Source: Dermacentor variabilis
Taxonomy: Eukaryota > Arthropoda > Arachnida > Ixodida > Ixodidae
Reading direction: 5' to 3'
Assembly: GCF_050947875.1 (NCBI RefSeq)
Contig: NC_134569.1
Coordinates: 189,654,067-189,718,066 of the forward strand
DNA length: 64,000 bases
How positions within the stretch are numbered: the stretch's first letter is position 1; each line of letters starts with the position of its first letter. Of the stretch, positions 53,929 through 64,000 are shown piece after piece. The notes under the pieces are model-generated. The model was not told the origin of the DNA. It worked only from the letters and a program-made list of their open reading frames with translations, and made no database searches. The translations under genes were made by a program, and so were the position numbers.

Positions 53929-55870
53929 AAACAGAATAAATGAGCTAGGCATAGGCCAGCGAGTATACAGTTATATACGAGACTTCCTTACTAACAGAAA
54001 AGCACGCATTAAGATAGGCGAATTTAACTCCGAAGAACTACAGATCGGAAGCGCAGGTACGCCCCAAGGTTCAGTAATATCACCGATGCTGTTTAACCTG
54101 CCTCTTATTGGATTACCAGCAAAGCTACAGGAAATCGATGGCCTCAATCATACCATCTACGCTGACGATATCACCCTCTGGGTGAGCGATGGCAACGATG
54201 GACAGGTTGAAAACACATTACAACGTGCCATAGAAGCAGTTGACCAATACCTAGCAGGAACCGGACTGGCGTGTTCGGCAGAGAAATCTGAGCTCACTCA
54301 TTTATGTACCGTCGCGACGTGGCCGAAAACCACGCAACTACGAGGAACGAAACAATCCGGAAATTTACCTAACTACGGCAGAAGGTACGCCCATACCCAA
54401 GGTTGACAAGATCAGAGTATTGGGCCTCATTATTGAAAGTAACGGCTACAATGGAGAGACCATACGCAAATAAGACAATGTAACATCTCAAATCATGAAG
54501 CTACTTAAACGAATAGCCAACAAACATAGTGAAATGAAAGAAGGCAATCTGATTCAACTAGCCCAAGCGTTTGTAATAAGCAGAATAGTATACGTGGCAC
54601 CGTACCTACGATGGTACTCGTCAGAAAAATACAAATTAGACTGCTTAATCAGAAAAATCTACAAGCAAGCAATCTGACTCTCCATAACCACCAGCAACGA
54701 TAGACTATTACAGCTGGGTCTCCACAATTTACTGGATGAGCTAATCGAGGCACAACGAATAGCACACCCAGTACGAACGCCTGTCCAAAACTAAAACAGG
54801 TAGGCAAATATTGGATCGCCTAGGTATAAGGTATCATACCCAACATGGCGTCAAAGTAGATATGCCCAGACACATCAGAGACCCCCCCCCCCATGATAAC
54901 CATCTTTCCAATACCCAAGATTACGCATCCTACCCACCATCAGGGTAGACGGGAAAGCAGAGCACGCAATATACAGAAGAAATTCGGTAACAGCAAGGAT
55001 ACCACATTTGTAGACGCAGCTAGATACAGACACAAGCGCGCCTACACAGCAGTGGTGATAAATTACGAGGCAAAATGCACGACGAGCGCTACAGTCAACC
55101 CGCTACATGCAGAAACCGCAGAGGAAATAGCTATTGCGCTAGCCATAGCACAAACACCAGCGGGTGTAATCATCAGTGATTCCCAAACGGCCATACGAAA
55201 CTTCGCCAACGGTCGAATCTCCCCCGAGGCAATACGACTCCTAAAATTAGCTAATAACCGCGACAAAAGTGTCGCTATCATCTGGACATCCGCTCACACA
55301 CAACCAGATGGTAGCTATGAGGTGGCGCACCGCATGGCTCGAGAACTTACGGACAGAGCCTCGGTTAAACCCGCCTCACCGACTACCGATGAGTGGGAGT
55401 GGGAAGATTGAATGACCAGATTTCACGAAATTACACAACACCATAGGTTGCAGAGGCGTACATTCCCGCCGTCGTACCCAAAATTAAGCAGAAACCAGTC
55501 TGTGGAATGGCGGCAGTTACAGACCAGATCCTATCCGAGTCCAGCTATTATGCACCTAATACACCCACATTTACACCGAACGGACAAGTGCAGACATTGC
55601 AACTATGGAGCCACCCTGGAGCATACCCTATGGGAATGTACGGCTGTAATACAGGGTAACGGTGATGCAGCCTCAAACAGCGACAGGCTCCGCGCGCGCT
55701 GGGAGTCTGCGTTGCTCAGCTCTCACCTGCAGCACCAACTCTGGGCCGTCCAGCGAGCCGAGGAAGCTGCCAAGGGCCAACAACCCTTGGCTGAAACGTA
55801 GGCGGGGTCCAAGCCCACCCCACCAAATTGCAGGGCACTGAATAAAGTTATTTGAATGAATGAATGAATG
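53929..55870 (+). mobile_element. I-clade LINE 2, downstream part
   Basis: Continues ORF2 from 53936 and ends with AATAAAGTTATTTGAATGAATGAATGAATG, a TGAA-repeat tail of the kind seen on I-clade LINEs. CR1 coding sequence of LINE A resumes within a few bases. Confidence 0.78.
53936..55801 (+). pseudogene. ORF2 of I-clade LINE 2, downstream half, broken
   Basis: Reverse transcriptase motifs GTPQGSVISPMLFNL and IYADDITLW occur near 54060-54180. RNase H (54990-55350) shows TFVDAARY, a Glu in AETAEEIAIALAIA, ISDSQTAIRNF and a modified WTSAHTQPDGSYEVAHRMA. After an in-frame TGA (55409-55411) comes the C-terminal zinc motif CRHCNYGATLEHTLWEC and the tail ending at 55801. Frameshifts near 54400 and 54680 also break it. 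Confidence 0.78.
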
Positions 55871-57490
55871 CATAAAGAAATCACCGAGGCTAGACAACAT
55901 GCCAAATTCGTTTCTTCAAAAATATGCCGAGAGGGTGCCTAAGTATTTGCGCGTTTTATTTCATAAATCATTAGGCGACGGTGAACTACCGAATGACTGG
56001 GTGGCAGCCAGAATGAAGATTTCGCATAAAAGTGCAAGGAGAAACAGCATTAAGAACTATCGCCCCATTTCATTAAGATCCACAACTCGCAAATTACTCG
56101 AACACGTTATACATCATGAAATGCTAAATTTTTTGGATAACCATATTTTTTCATCAAATATCATGACGGTTTTAGAAAAGGATTCTCGACGTGGTACTCA
56201 GCTGGCAGAAACAATCCACGAATTTGCAACATCAGTTAACAATGGTACATAAACTGACGCTGTATTTATAGATTTTTCAAAGAGATTTGACAAAGTTTGC
56301 CAAAAACTACTCTATAAATTGTATAATGTTTTCAAAAATAATCAGTTAACTGAGTGGAGCGCTGCGTACCTAACCCACAAAAAACAGTCTTTCCTTCCGT
56401 CACAGCATATCTCCATCAGTAACGCTGGATTCTGGAGTTCCCCAGGGTTCAGTGTTAGGACCAATTTCGTTTCTCCTATATATCAATGATATTGTACGAG
56501 ATATTCCAATTCATATTAAAGTTTTCGCCAACGACTATGTTGTGTGCTCCGAAATTATTACCAAATCGGATCAATTATTGCTTAAGGTGCACTTGACAGG
56601 GTTGCTTCGTGTCATGCATGGCAGATGGTGTTCAACGTTGAAAAAAACAGTTCATGAGAATGACACATAAAAAGAAACTTTTGCACTTTGATTACAGTAT
56701 TAATAACAGTTGTTTCCCTGAAGTTAGTAACTGTAAATATTTAGGGCTGCAAATTTCCAACAAATGCGAACCGTAAATTCTTTTTTCTCAGGCGAGCACT
56801 GAAGCTTTCTTCCCGTTCTGTTCGCCTCTTCGCTTACATATCCGTAGTGCTGCCCATTTCAGATTACGCTGCAGTGATATGGGACCCTTTTACAAAAGCT
56901 AGCATCGCCAAACTAGAACTGGTACAAATAAGAGCCTTGCGTTTTATTTATAACACATCTACAAGAACTTCAGCTAAATAGCTTTTACAAAGGGCTAATC
57001 TTTCTTATCTTGCACAAAGAAATCGTTGTTCGCGATTGAATTTATTATATCAAGTAGTAAAGGGGCATTACACGATTTACATAACGGATATCATATCCTT
57101 CTCATCCGGATACGCTACTCCGCAAAGACAATTTCACTATAACTCCCTTTTCCTCACGTAGCAACTCTTTCAAGTATTCATTATTCCCGCGCACAATAGT
57201 GGACTGGAATCAGCTAAAAATGACGTCGTCTCTGCACCAACATTAAATTCTTTCTTATCATATTTACCGTGACATTATTTTGTTTGCATCATGATTCCAG
57301 TGACAGTGTTTTTATTCTTTGGTGTAACCTCATGTGTGCCCAATCTGTACTCTTTGTATCTATTTATATAGTAGTTTTTTTATAAATTAGGCTGTGCATT
57401 TTTCTGTATGTGCCGTTGCATTAATTAAGCTTGTACTACCCTGCTAAAATCGCCGCATGGTGATTGCAGTATTTATAAAATAAATCAATA
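55871..57490 (+). mobile_element. CR1-type LINE A, downstream part
   Basis: Resumes with KKSPRLDNMPNSFLQKYAER and continues NYRPISL, VFIDFSKRFDK, SGVPQGSVLGPISFLLYIND. The YADD box is altered to FANDYV. C-terminal DYAAVIWDPFTKASI and IRALRFIY segments in several frames follow, and the element ends in an AATAAA-rich 3' tail. Many stops and frameshifts show it is the oldest layer. Confidence 0.78.
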
Positions 57491-58589
57491 AAATATAGAA
57501 GGTGCCGGGCTACACCCACATCACTTGTCTGTCACGCCACGTTATAAAACAGCAAAAACTCTTCCCATTAAAGTGACGTATATGCGCTAAAGATGCAAAA
57601 GTATGCCAAACAAAACCGAATTTTTTTCCGCATAGCCCCAGGCTGCCCCTTTCCGAACGGAATAAAGGATGGCTGCCGCCGATCGTTCAGGCACTGGTTA
57701 CTCGAACCTGCCAGAGAGCATGGATTTATTTGCGTATAATAAAACTTTTTGCGTGGCTGTGCAACGTTTTCGACCACATTGGGCACGTTTACTTCCTCGT
57801 TCTGCCAACTTTCCTTTGCTAAGGATCATTTTTAGCCTCGTTCTTAAGCTTCCGTTGTATGCTGCCGCCATTTTTGACCAGCCACCGCAAACTAAGGGAA
57901 AGCGGACGAATAGCGGACGCCGGCACCAGCGTCTTCATTCGGTTATCGATTTTCAGTGCAGTGGTTCGGCCCCATCGAATTGCTGTCCATTTGAGCGTGC
58001 TCCTCGCCTCTTGCCCGCGAATTATATAAGACAAGCCGCCCATTGTTCGTTTTTCAAGCAAACAAAAGTGAACGCCTATGAACGAGGAGAGCGTTTGACT
58101 GGTCTGTTCAGACAGCCCTGCGGGTGACCGCCCGATGCTTGTGTCTACGGTTACGCAAATTTGACATCAGAAGATTGGATTAAGAACATATTGGAATAGT
58201 TATAGGTTATAGGGCCCAAGCATGCATAAACGGAGCAGTTCACGCACCTTTCTTCTAAGTGGCGACAGAAAGCAGGCATTTATGACCTCAAAACATAGCG
58301 GTCTTTAGAACAGGAGACTAGTACTTCGAGATAAAATTGTATGGAGCATTTATTATTAAACGGCACCTATACACCTTGCTGCTATACACATTACTGCGCG
58401 GCTGGCATAGCTACCGAAATCAAATTAATTTTTATGGATAATACGTCATCCTCCCCCTTCCTAAAACTGGGCGCACCAAGGAAATTGATGTTTTTTGTCC
58501 AGCAGAAAGAAACTTTTCCTCGTTTTCATGTTGTGCGCAGTCCAAAACTGAAAAGACCGTGAGCACACTAACCTTCCATTGTTACTAAA
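57491..58589. other. intergenic, no gene recognised
   Basis: A less AT-rich patch at 57660-58130 has an open + strand frame of 152 codons without any known motif, and an isolated TATATAAG at 58023. I would not call a gene. Confidence 0.3.
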
Positions 58590-59040
58590 TCTCTCACTGA
58601 CACAACAGGGCCCGGATACAATGCTACGAAAATCGTCACTGGCGACATCCTACTTGAGGTCCGCAACATCCAACAAGTGAAGCTCCCGAACGTTGTGGCA
58701 TTTGGTGATGTCCAAGTCACGGTGACTCACCACCGCCCATGAATATAGTCCGAAGAGTCATATCAAGACTACCTTCTGGAGGGAGGGAGACAGGGAAAGT
58801 ACAGAACGTAATCAAACTTCAAAAAATAAAGATTGAACTTGAGAACAAAGAAATCCCTACCCAATACCTGATTCTCACTTTTGCATAAACTACAATGCGA
58901 AACCCCTCGAAACAGGGTACACAAAGACACAGAACCGAGCTTGCATCCCGAACTCTCGTAGGTGTTTCAAGTGTCAAAGATTCGGCCATGGCTCGCAAAG
59001 CTGCAGAGGTCGACTGACCTGTGCAAAAGTTTGGAGGAAG
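58590..59040 (+). pseudogene. decayed I-clade ORF1 fragment
   Basis: Fragments match ORF1 of the complete I-clade LINE in order: GPGYNATKIVTGDILLEV, LPNVVAFGDVQVTVTHH, IKIELENKEIPTQYLILTFA, and CFKCQRFGHGSQSCRGRLTC in another frame. It covers roughly residues 63-210 of that protein. Stops and frameshifts are frequent; it belongs to a related but distinct family. Confidence 0.75.
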
Positions 59041-59890
59041 CTTAAGCTTCGCCTTTAAGGGTGGAACGCAATAGCAATCAAAGATCCCTCACTGCTTCTC
59101 ACGTTTCCCGGAAACTGCAGCATATGTAACCATATTTTTACCGAGAAACGATGGCGGCGAACGCTATGCATGAAGGCGAGCTTCCTGGTGGAAACGCGGC
59201 CTCTTACGTTGGCCGTGATGCCGCAGAGGCGAGCGCCATCCGGAGCTGTTGCAAGCAACCGTGCGCGCCGCTTTATAATCTTTGAAATTTGCGAAACGGG
59301 TTGGTCTTTTGAGTTCACGCATAACAGAATTATGTTTTCTCGTATATTCAAATTACAGTGTGACGCTGTCGTATCTGTAGGTTGTGTGTAAGTCACAACT
59401 TACGATTCTTCTGGCATATTTTACCTTGAGAAATTCAATTAATTCAGCAACTTCCTTGCACTACATCGGGGGCCTGCGTGGTAGGATATACGCAGATCGA
59501 AATGAGTTTTACCGCAACGACGGTCGATGCTGGACGCCGGATTTTCTGGGACGCGGGACCCTTAACCATAGAGAAATCTTTTGACAAGAGCCGACACTCC
59601 CATAGAGCCCACCGGCTGAATTGAGTGTAGCGCACGAAACAGTTGGGAATAACTCCTTCCGGTTCCGATTTCGGGCGCGCTTTGAACGCTACCTCGCACA
59701 CGCTACGCCGGCTGCGCTACTCAGCGCACTTTCTTTTTTCTGCTGCTCAATCGCGCGCGGTCTTAGCGCGGGATCGTTTATTTAATTAAAATGATAGCGA
59801 ATGATCTTTACAAGCCTGCATAGAATCTGTGCCACATTTATATTGATAAAGTCGACGAAAAACCCCTTGTAAACGAGGAAATGTTCATTT
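59041..59890. other. intergenic, no gene recognised
   Basis: ORFs on both strands here (for example 59396-59055 minus) show no motif I recognise. Confidence 0.3.
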
Positions 59891-59895
59891 CGGTC

Positions 59896-59956
59896 TATAT
59901 AAATCCTCGTTCCGGGCTTTTTGCGCGTTCATCCAACGTTGTCGCACTAGGTAAGC
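59896..59956 (+). promoter_or_regulatory. candidate TATA promoter followed by a splice donor
   Basis: TATATAAA at 59896-59903 is followed about 30-35 bases later by an initiator-like GTTCATCC and then AG-GTAAGC (donor at 59951). This is the layout of a short non-coding first exon. No LTR edges were found around it. What it would drive is not clear; the decayed ORF at 60690 is on the same strand. Confidence 0.4.
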
Positions 59957-60689
59957 AGCAGTAGTTACCGTACGAAGCTCCAGCGGACGGCATCAGCTGA
60001 GAAACAATAACTGACAAGATTCTGTCATATTGGTATTTAGACCCTATGGGAATACTGCGTGTACAAGGGAAACGTGCGGAAGTGGTAAAGGGGCGATATT
60101 ACAAACAAAAGGAATTCGCTTTTATATACATGGCGTCGAAAATACCTTACTCTTTTCAAGCCATACAATAAGTTATGAAGAAAACGTGATTTCCAAGCAG
60201 TCCCCCATTGCCGGGAGTTACTTCATGCACTTTAGGAGCACATATACACGGGCGACTGCCCGTTTTCGACGCAACTTGGCATCACCCGAAGCGATAGTAC
60301 GCCACATATACAAAGGTGGCCCCAACACAGGCTCTCAGCCAGACCATGCTGGGCGCTCGCAGAATGCCTTCTACTCGCACTCGAGAGAAATGCGTGGGTA
60401 CAAAGCCTGTTTTCAGTCGTTGACAAGAATTTTTGAGTTCTTGGTTTTTGAGCCCATCGGCGTAATCTTTTGCGCATTCTGCCGGTGCAAGCAACACACT
60501 CCAGTGCTATCACTCTTCGCAATCACTCTACGAGTGTCAGACAAGCGTGAGTGGCAAAAGAACGAATAGACGGTTTCAAGGAAGACTTCTCTACTGCGGG
60601 CTGTGCGATTTCAAGGCCTATGCGACGTGAGACCAGTGTGTCGGTGCTTCTGTGTGCTGATTTGGTCTGATCCCGTGTCTTGAATGTAA
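59957..60689. other. intergenic or intron; nothing recognised
   Basis: A + strand frame at 60030-60569 is open but has no known motif and contains low-complexity stretches. Confidence 0.3.
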
Positions 60690-60990
60690 TTATTAATATG
60701 TCGACTACTTCAAGGCGTTCAGCACCGAAGCAAAAGATCGGTATCGCCGGAATCTTGTATGTAGAGGCGCAGAGCTGCAAGACCGGCTGGATGGTGATGT
60801 GGTGCGCTTCTCGTTTCCATCCGGCTCCAAAAACCTTCCGCCAGTCACTGCCGCGGACATTTTTGTTTATCTTGTGGAAGGCGTGTGCTTTTAGAACAAT
60901 TCAATTGCTACAAAATCACCGAAGCTTACAATGCATTTGTCAGAAGAAAAGTAAAGTGCCTTGTGTCGGTCAAGTCCGGCAAACGTGGGT
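60690..60990 (+). pseudogene. decayed N-terminal fragment resembling SWIM/YqaJ-type proteins
   Basis: One frame reads YVDYFKAFSTEAKDRYRRNL, then LPPVTAADIFVYLVEGVCF and a stop (TAG 60895-60897). Straight after, another frame reads EQFNCYKITEAYNAFVRRKV and KCLVSVKSGKR, followed by a GTAAGG donor-like site at 60990. In large uncharacterised proteins with SWIM and YqaJ-like domains, common in tick and fish genomes, a short deletion-free Y-T-(K/R)-E linker joins these two blocks; here it is lost with a frameshift. The family is named from memory of this pattern and no start codon is in frame. Confidence 0.42.
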
Positions 60991-61049
60991 AAGGCATCGC
61001 TGTCGTAGTGGCAACCGTCGAAGCGAGCCAACCCAGGCGGCATGTCAGG

Positions 61050-61385
61050 TCGGGCCAACGTTGGAAACGTATTGGCAGTTCCTGGCCCAATGGTGGCCGA
61101 AGATTAACAGCGTGGTTACAATATTGGCAGTGCCATTCTGATTCCTGGCCCAAATATGGCCTAAGGTTAAGAGCGCGGTATTGGCTATGCGATTCTGATA
61201 GGGATCCAACGTTGGCCCACATTACACAGTCAGGAAACAATATTGGCTGTGCCATTCTTATAGATATCCAACGTTGGCCCACACTACATAGCCAGTAAAC
61301 AATATTGGCTGTGCCATTCTTATAGATATCCAACGTTGGCCCACACTACACAGCCAGTAAATAATATTGGCACTGCCGTTCAACA
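61050..61385. repeat. 62-bp minisatellite, about five units
   Basis: CCAACGTTGGCCCACA.TACA recurs at 61208, 61269 and 61331, with CAATATTGGCTGTGCCATTC following each time (CAATATTGGCACTGCCGTTC-like in the last). Two more diverged units lie upstream (starting near 61082 and 61145). Each unit has two small palindromes, CCAACGTTGG and CAATATTG. The two central units are nearly identical. Confidence 0.8.
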
Positions 61386-63476
61386 AGGCGGGAATTATTA
61401 GACCGACTTTCGTACGGATTTGCCAATATGGGTTACTAGTTCGCTTTCTTTGGAGGACATTGGCCCGTAATAAGCCAATGTTCGCCTTGTCGGTTTTGAG
61501 TGTTCTACGACTTGCTGAGATTGAACAACATGTTTTGAAAACTAACGCACTGATCACAGGCACACTGCGTATTAACCAGAAATATGTTTGCAAGCTACGA
61601 CCACCTGTGGAAGCACCTGTGGTTCTCCCATGTCAACTCCATGCATGGTACACGGCCATTTTTGCACCTCGCCTTCACCGAAATGCGCCCTGCACAACGT
61701 AGCAAGTAGGCGAAGTAGCATAACGGGCAAACTAGCCGCTGCTTTATTGCTCGTCTATGGGAACGTGAGCTTTCGATAAGAAGCAACGGTATTGCGCATT
61801 TGCCTGCGCATTGTATATTTTGCATGTACGCTCCGCGGCTTTGGAGGATCAGGATTCTGAGGAGAATCGAGAATTACAGTGCCACGGAGCTGACGGAACC
61901 GTTCTATATAGCATCGAGATGGAGCGCATATGTGTTAGTGAAACTTTTGTTTGTTTGTTCAGCATGCACGGCATGTTGCGGTGACATAATCATGCTCCTG
62001 TTCCAATCTATTTGTTTGTTTCTGCATGTGTAGTAAGCTCCTTGTACGAATGTCCCTGACAGAAAGAAAAAATAATTGCACGTTTACACTTTTCGGTGTC
62101 AACAACCTCTCGTATTTGCCTGTATTTGGCATGGCACGTTCCGGATTTTTTTTTTTTTCAGCCTAACTTTCCGTCCTTCAGCCCCCACTTGCCTCTACCC
62201 CGCGCGCCCACGTGAGCCTGGTCAATTCTATCAGTCAAGCGCTCATACAGCTACAAGCTGCTGTGTCGAATTAGCTGCTCTCGCAGGCACGGGAAAACGC
62301 GGCGGGGTCAATATTGTCCTCCTTGTCTCCCTCCGTCGCTGCCGCCCAAAGAACGCGGTCGGGCTACGTCCAGCGGGGGAAAGTGTGGCGCTTACGCCGT
62401 ATTCTTCATTCACCCTTTCCTTCTATGCATCGCTAGCACACCGACTGGGTGCAACACCGCCTGAGTGCTTGCAGTATTGTCCGTTCTTATCAGCGCCCTC
62501 ATATCGTTAAAAATGCTCGCTTACGGTCGTCCTTCCTACTGAGAAGTCTACATCTTGAAATACACAGCAAAGTGGCCACGAATTTTTGTGAGTGTAAGAA
62601 TTAATATAGCCGAAACAACGACTAGAAGAAAGTCGGCGCTGGTGACCACCGTCTTCGATGTGGGATGAACTCGGATACACAGAAGCATGGATCTTACAAT
62701 CGTGAGTGCATTTGTTTTGCGCATGTTATAAGTTTTATAATGAGCAATATCGAACAAGCAATATCACGCGGTATATATATATTACTGAAACAGCCCTGGC
62801 TAATGTAGAGTGCCTGTAATTAGATAGCTCTTTTTATTCGCAGCCTTTGAATAGTGCCCGGAGTGGAACACATGTAGATCTCTCTGAATTTCACCCAAAT
62901 TCTAGGACTCCGATTTTATCGAGCCATGCGCACTACCTGATCTTGCTAGTCATACCGAGGAACCGCGCTTCTTCTCACTGTTCTAGGGCAAGCATCATTT
63001 CCAGCCGGCAGTATTTCTTTCTTCTCGTATAATAAATGCCTATTTTGCGAGTGTTTCCTCACGGAACTTTTCGGATTCCACATTAAAAGTTTCGCACGAA
63101 GGCCGCATTGTGTCTACACACTCTGCAACTGGGTTTTTTGTGCTGTAGCAGGTTTTGCTGCAATTTTTTAATTGTAAAGTGCTACGCTGACTATGTGTGG
63201 GGTGTAAACAAGGCGGACGGATCCTGCGCATTTTATGTTTGTTCTATATATTTTCTGTTACGCCTTCTACGAAATATGCCATATATGTCGAACTATCAAA
63301 AAGTGTTACCTGACAAATCTCTTGCAAGAAAGTTTCTTGATTCACCACTTCGAACTCTCTGCTGAAACTTATGTTATTCTTGTGGTATGGCGATTTTTCA
63401 AATTAGAACACTGCCACATACATTTGTCATACCAATATCTCTGATAATATTTATGTTTATTTTACAGTGCAAACAT
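61386..63476. other. intergenic, no gene recognised
   Basis: Contains a T run near 62147 and short AT-rich ORFs; no known protein motif or repeat family seen. Confidence 0.3.
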
Positions 63477-63720
63477 CTCCTCCAAGTAATGGTGAAGTCG
63501 CTATGGGAAGTGGTAGGAAATCCTACGAAACCACAGTGTTATCGTGGTCCTCGGGGGCCTGAGCAGCCCGCCGTCATCCAAGCTCTGACCAACCTGCCTA
63601 TCGACGTCGGCTCCCTGACCTGAAACTCCTGGCCAGCCCACCGTCCGCGGCACCTTACCCAATTCCTATCCTGAGGGCAGTGCCTGTAAATAAACTGTTT
63701 GAAGATAACCGAGCGTCACC
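63468..63720 (+). other. candidate terminal exon with polyadenylation signal
   Basis: A pyrimidine-rich acceptor (TTATGTTTATTTTACAG, ending 63467-63469) precedes a GC-richer block with the phrase GGGCCTGAGCAGCCCGCCGT, and AATAAA lies at 63689-63694. I associate this block with 3' ends shared by many unrelated tick transcripts, which would make it an exonised repeat. The frames stay open for 44-78 codons only and no protein is recognised. Confidence 0.35.
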
Positions 63721-64000
63721 CATCTAGGTTCACAGAAAACGCCTGTTTGTGAAAATTTATTCGCAAATAAACTGTCATAAAAGTCAATATCAGTATATTA
63801 TTATTATTTGCAAGTACAGAGGGCTTCTGGGTCTTGACATAATATCTTTTTGTCGAGCTTTCCTAGCTACTATTCAGGAAGACGGTATGGGGACAATTTC
63901 TCTAAAAAATGCCGCTAGCAAAATGTTTGCGGTAAGAATGGCTGCGGGCTCTAGAGCCAGCGCATCTAAAATATTTGTCATGCAAAGGACATCGGCTCAA
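63721..64000. other. right edge; nothing recognised
   Basis: AT-rich DNA without a supportable feature. Confidence 0.3.

Noticed and set aside
57669..58127. 152-codon + strand ORF
   Set aside because: No recognisable domain and an overlapping minus-strand frame; an isolated TATATAAG nearby is insufficient.

Overview
The window looks like intron-rich, repeat-laden nuclear DNA of a hard tick (Ixodida, probably metastriate). The best clue is a tRNA-derived SINE at 26115-26305 that I recognise as the tick SINE Ruka. Supporting clues are the abundance of I-clade and CR1-type LINEs, Penelope-like elements and Ty3/Gypsy elements. There is no operon structure, rRNA, CRISPR array or true tRNA gene. 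Most of the sequence is transposable elements at different stages of decay, threaded through and behind one old, broken, multi-exon host-type gene on the + strand.

Layout. 1-551 is the 5' end of an I-clade LINE (minus strand) that runs off the left edge; the window starts at its ORF1 start codon. 555-1290 is a decayed C2H2-type ORF. About 1943-41698 is a + strand gene model of at least eight exons, related by motif pattern to uncharacterised SAMD3-like proteins. Its splice phases match at most junctions, but one exon has a 2-nt insertion plus a stop and another has an in-frame stop. Its introns contain: a tandem non-autonomous Ty3-like array of three LTRs and two 3.9-kb units (4051-12690); a fold-back MITE (13893-14077); a full-length I-clade LINE with both ORFs open and a 14-bp target-site duplication (14841-20776); Ruka SINE copies; a decayed Ty3/Gypsy element with 171/173-bp LTRs (27586-32003); and a 5'-truncated Penelope-like element flanked by a 13-bp duplication (32733-34060).

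Downstream of the gene lie a 22-bp minisatellite (42020-42440), a young but heavily deleted Ty3/Gypsy element (42518-45083, LTRs differing at one base), and a three-level LINE nest. In the nest, a CR1-type element (45600-57490) is interrupted by an I-clade element (about 45866-55870), which is itself interrupted by a CR1/L2-type element (49631-53928). The last 6.5 kb holds a decayed I-clade ORF1 fragment, a TATA promoter with a splice donor, a decayed fragment resembling the N-terminus of SWIM/YqaJ-type proteins, a 62-bp minisatellite, and a probable terminal exon with a polyadenylation signal.

The most unusual structure is the Ty3-like array. Next to each LTR is an exact 39-bp, five-copy tandem repeat whose units each carry a sequence resembling the 3' end of tRNA-Leu, so the primer-binding site itself appears to have been multiplied. 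All family assignments come from motif recognition by eye; no database search was run.
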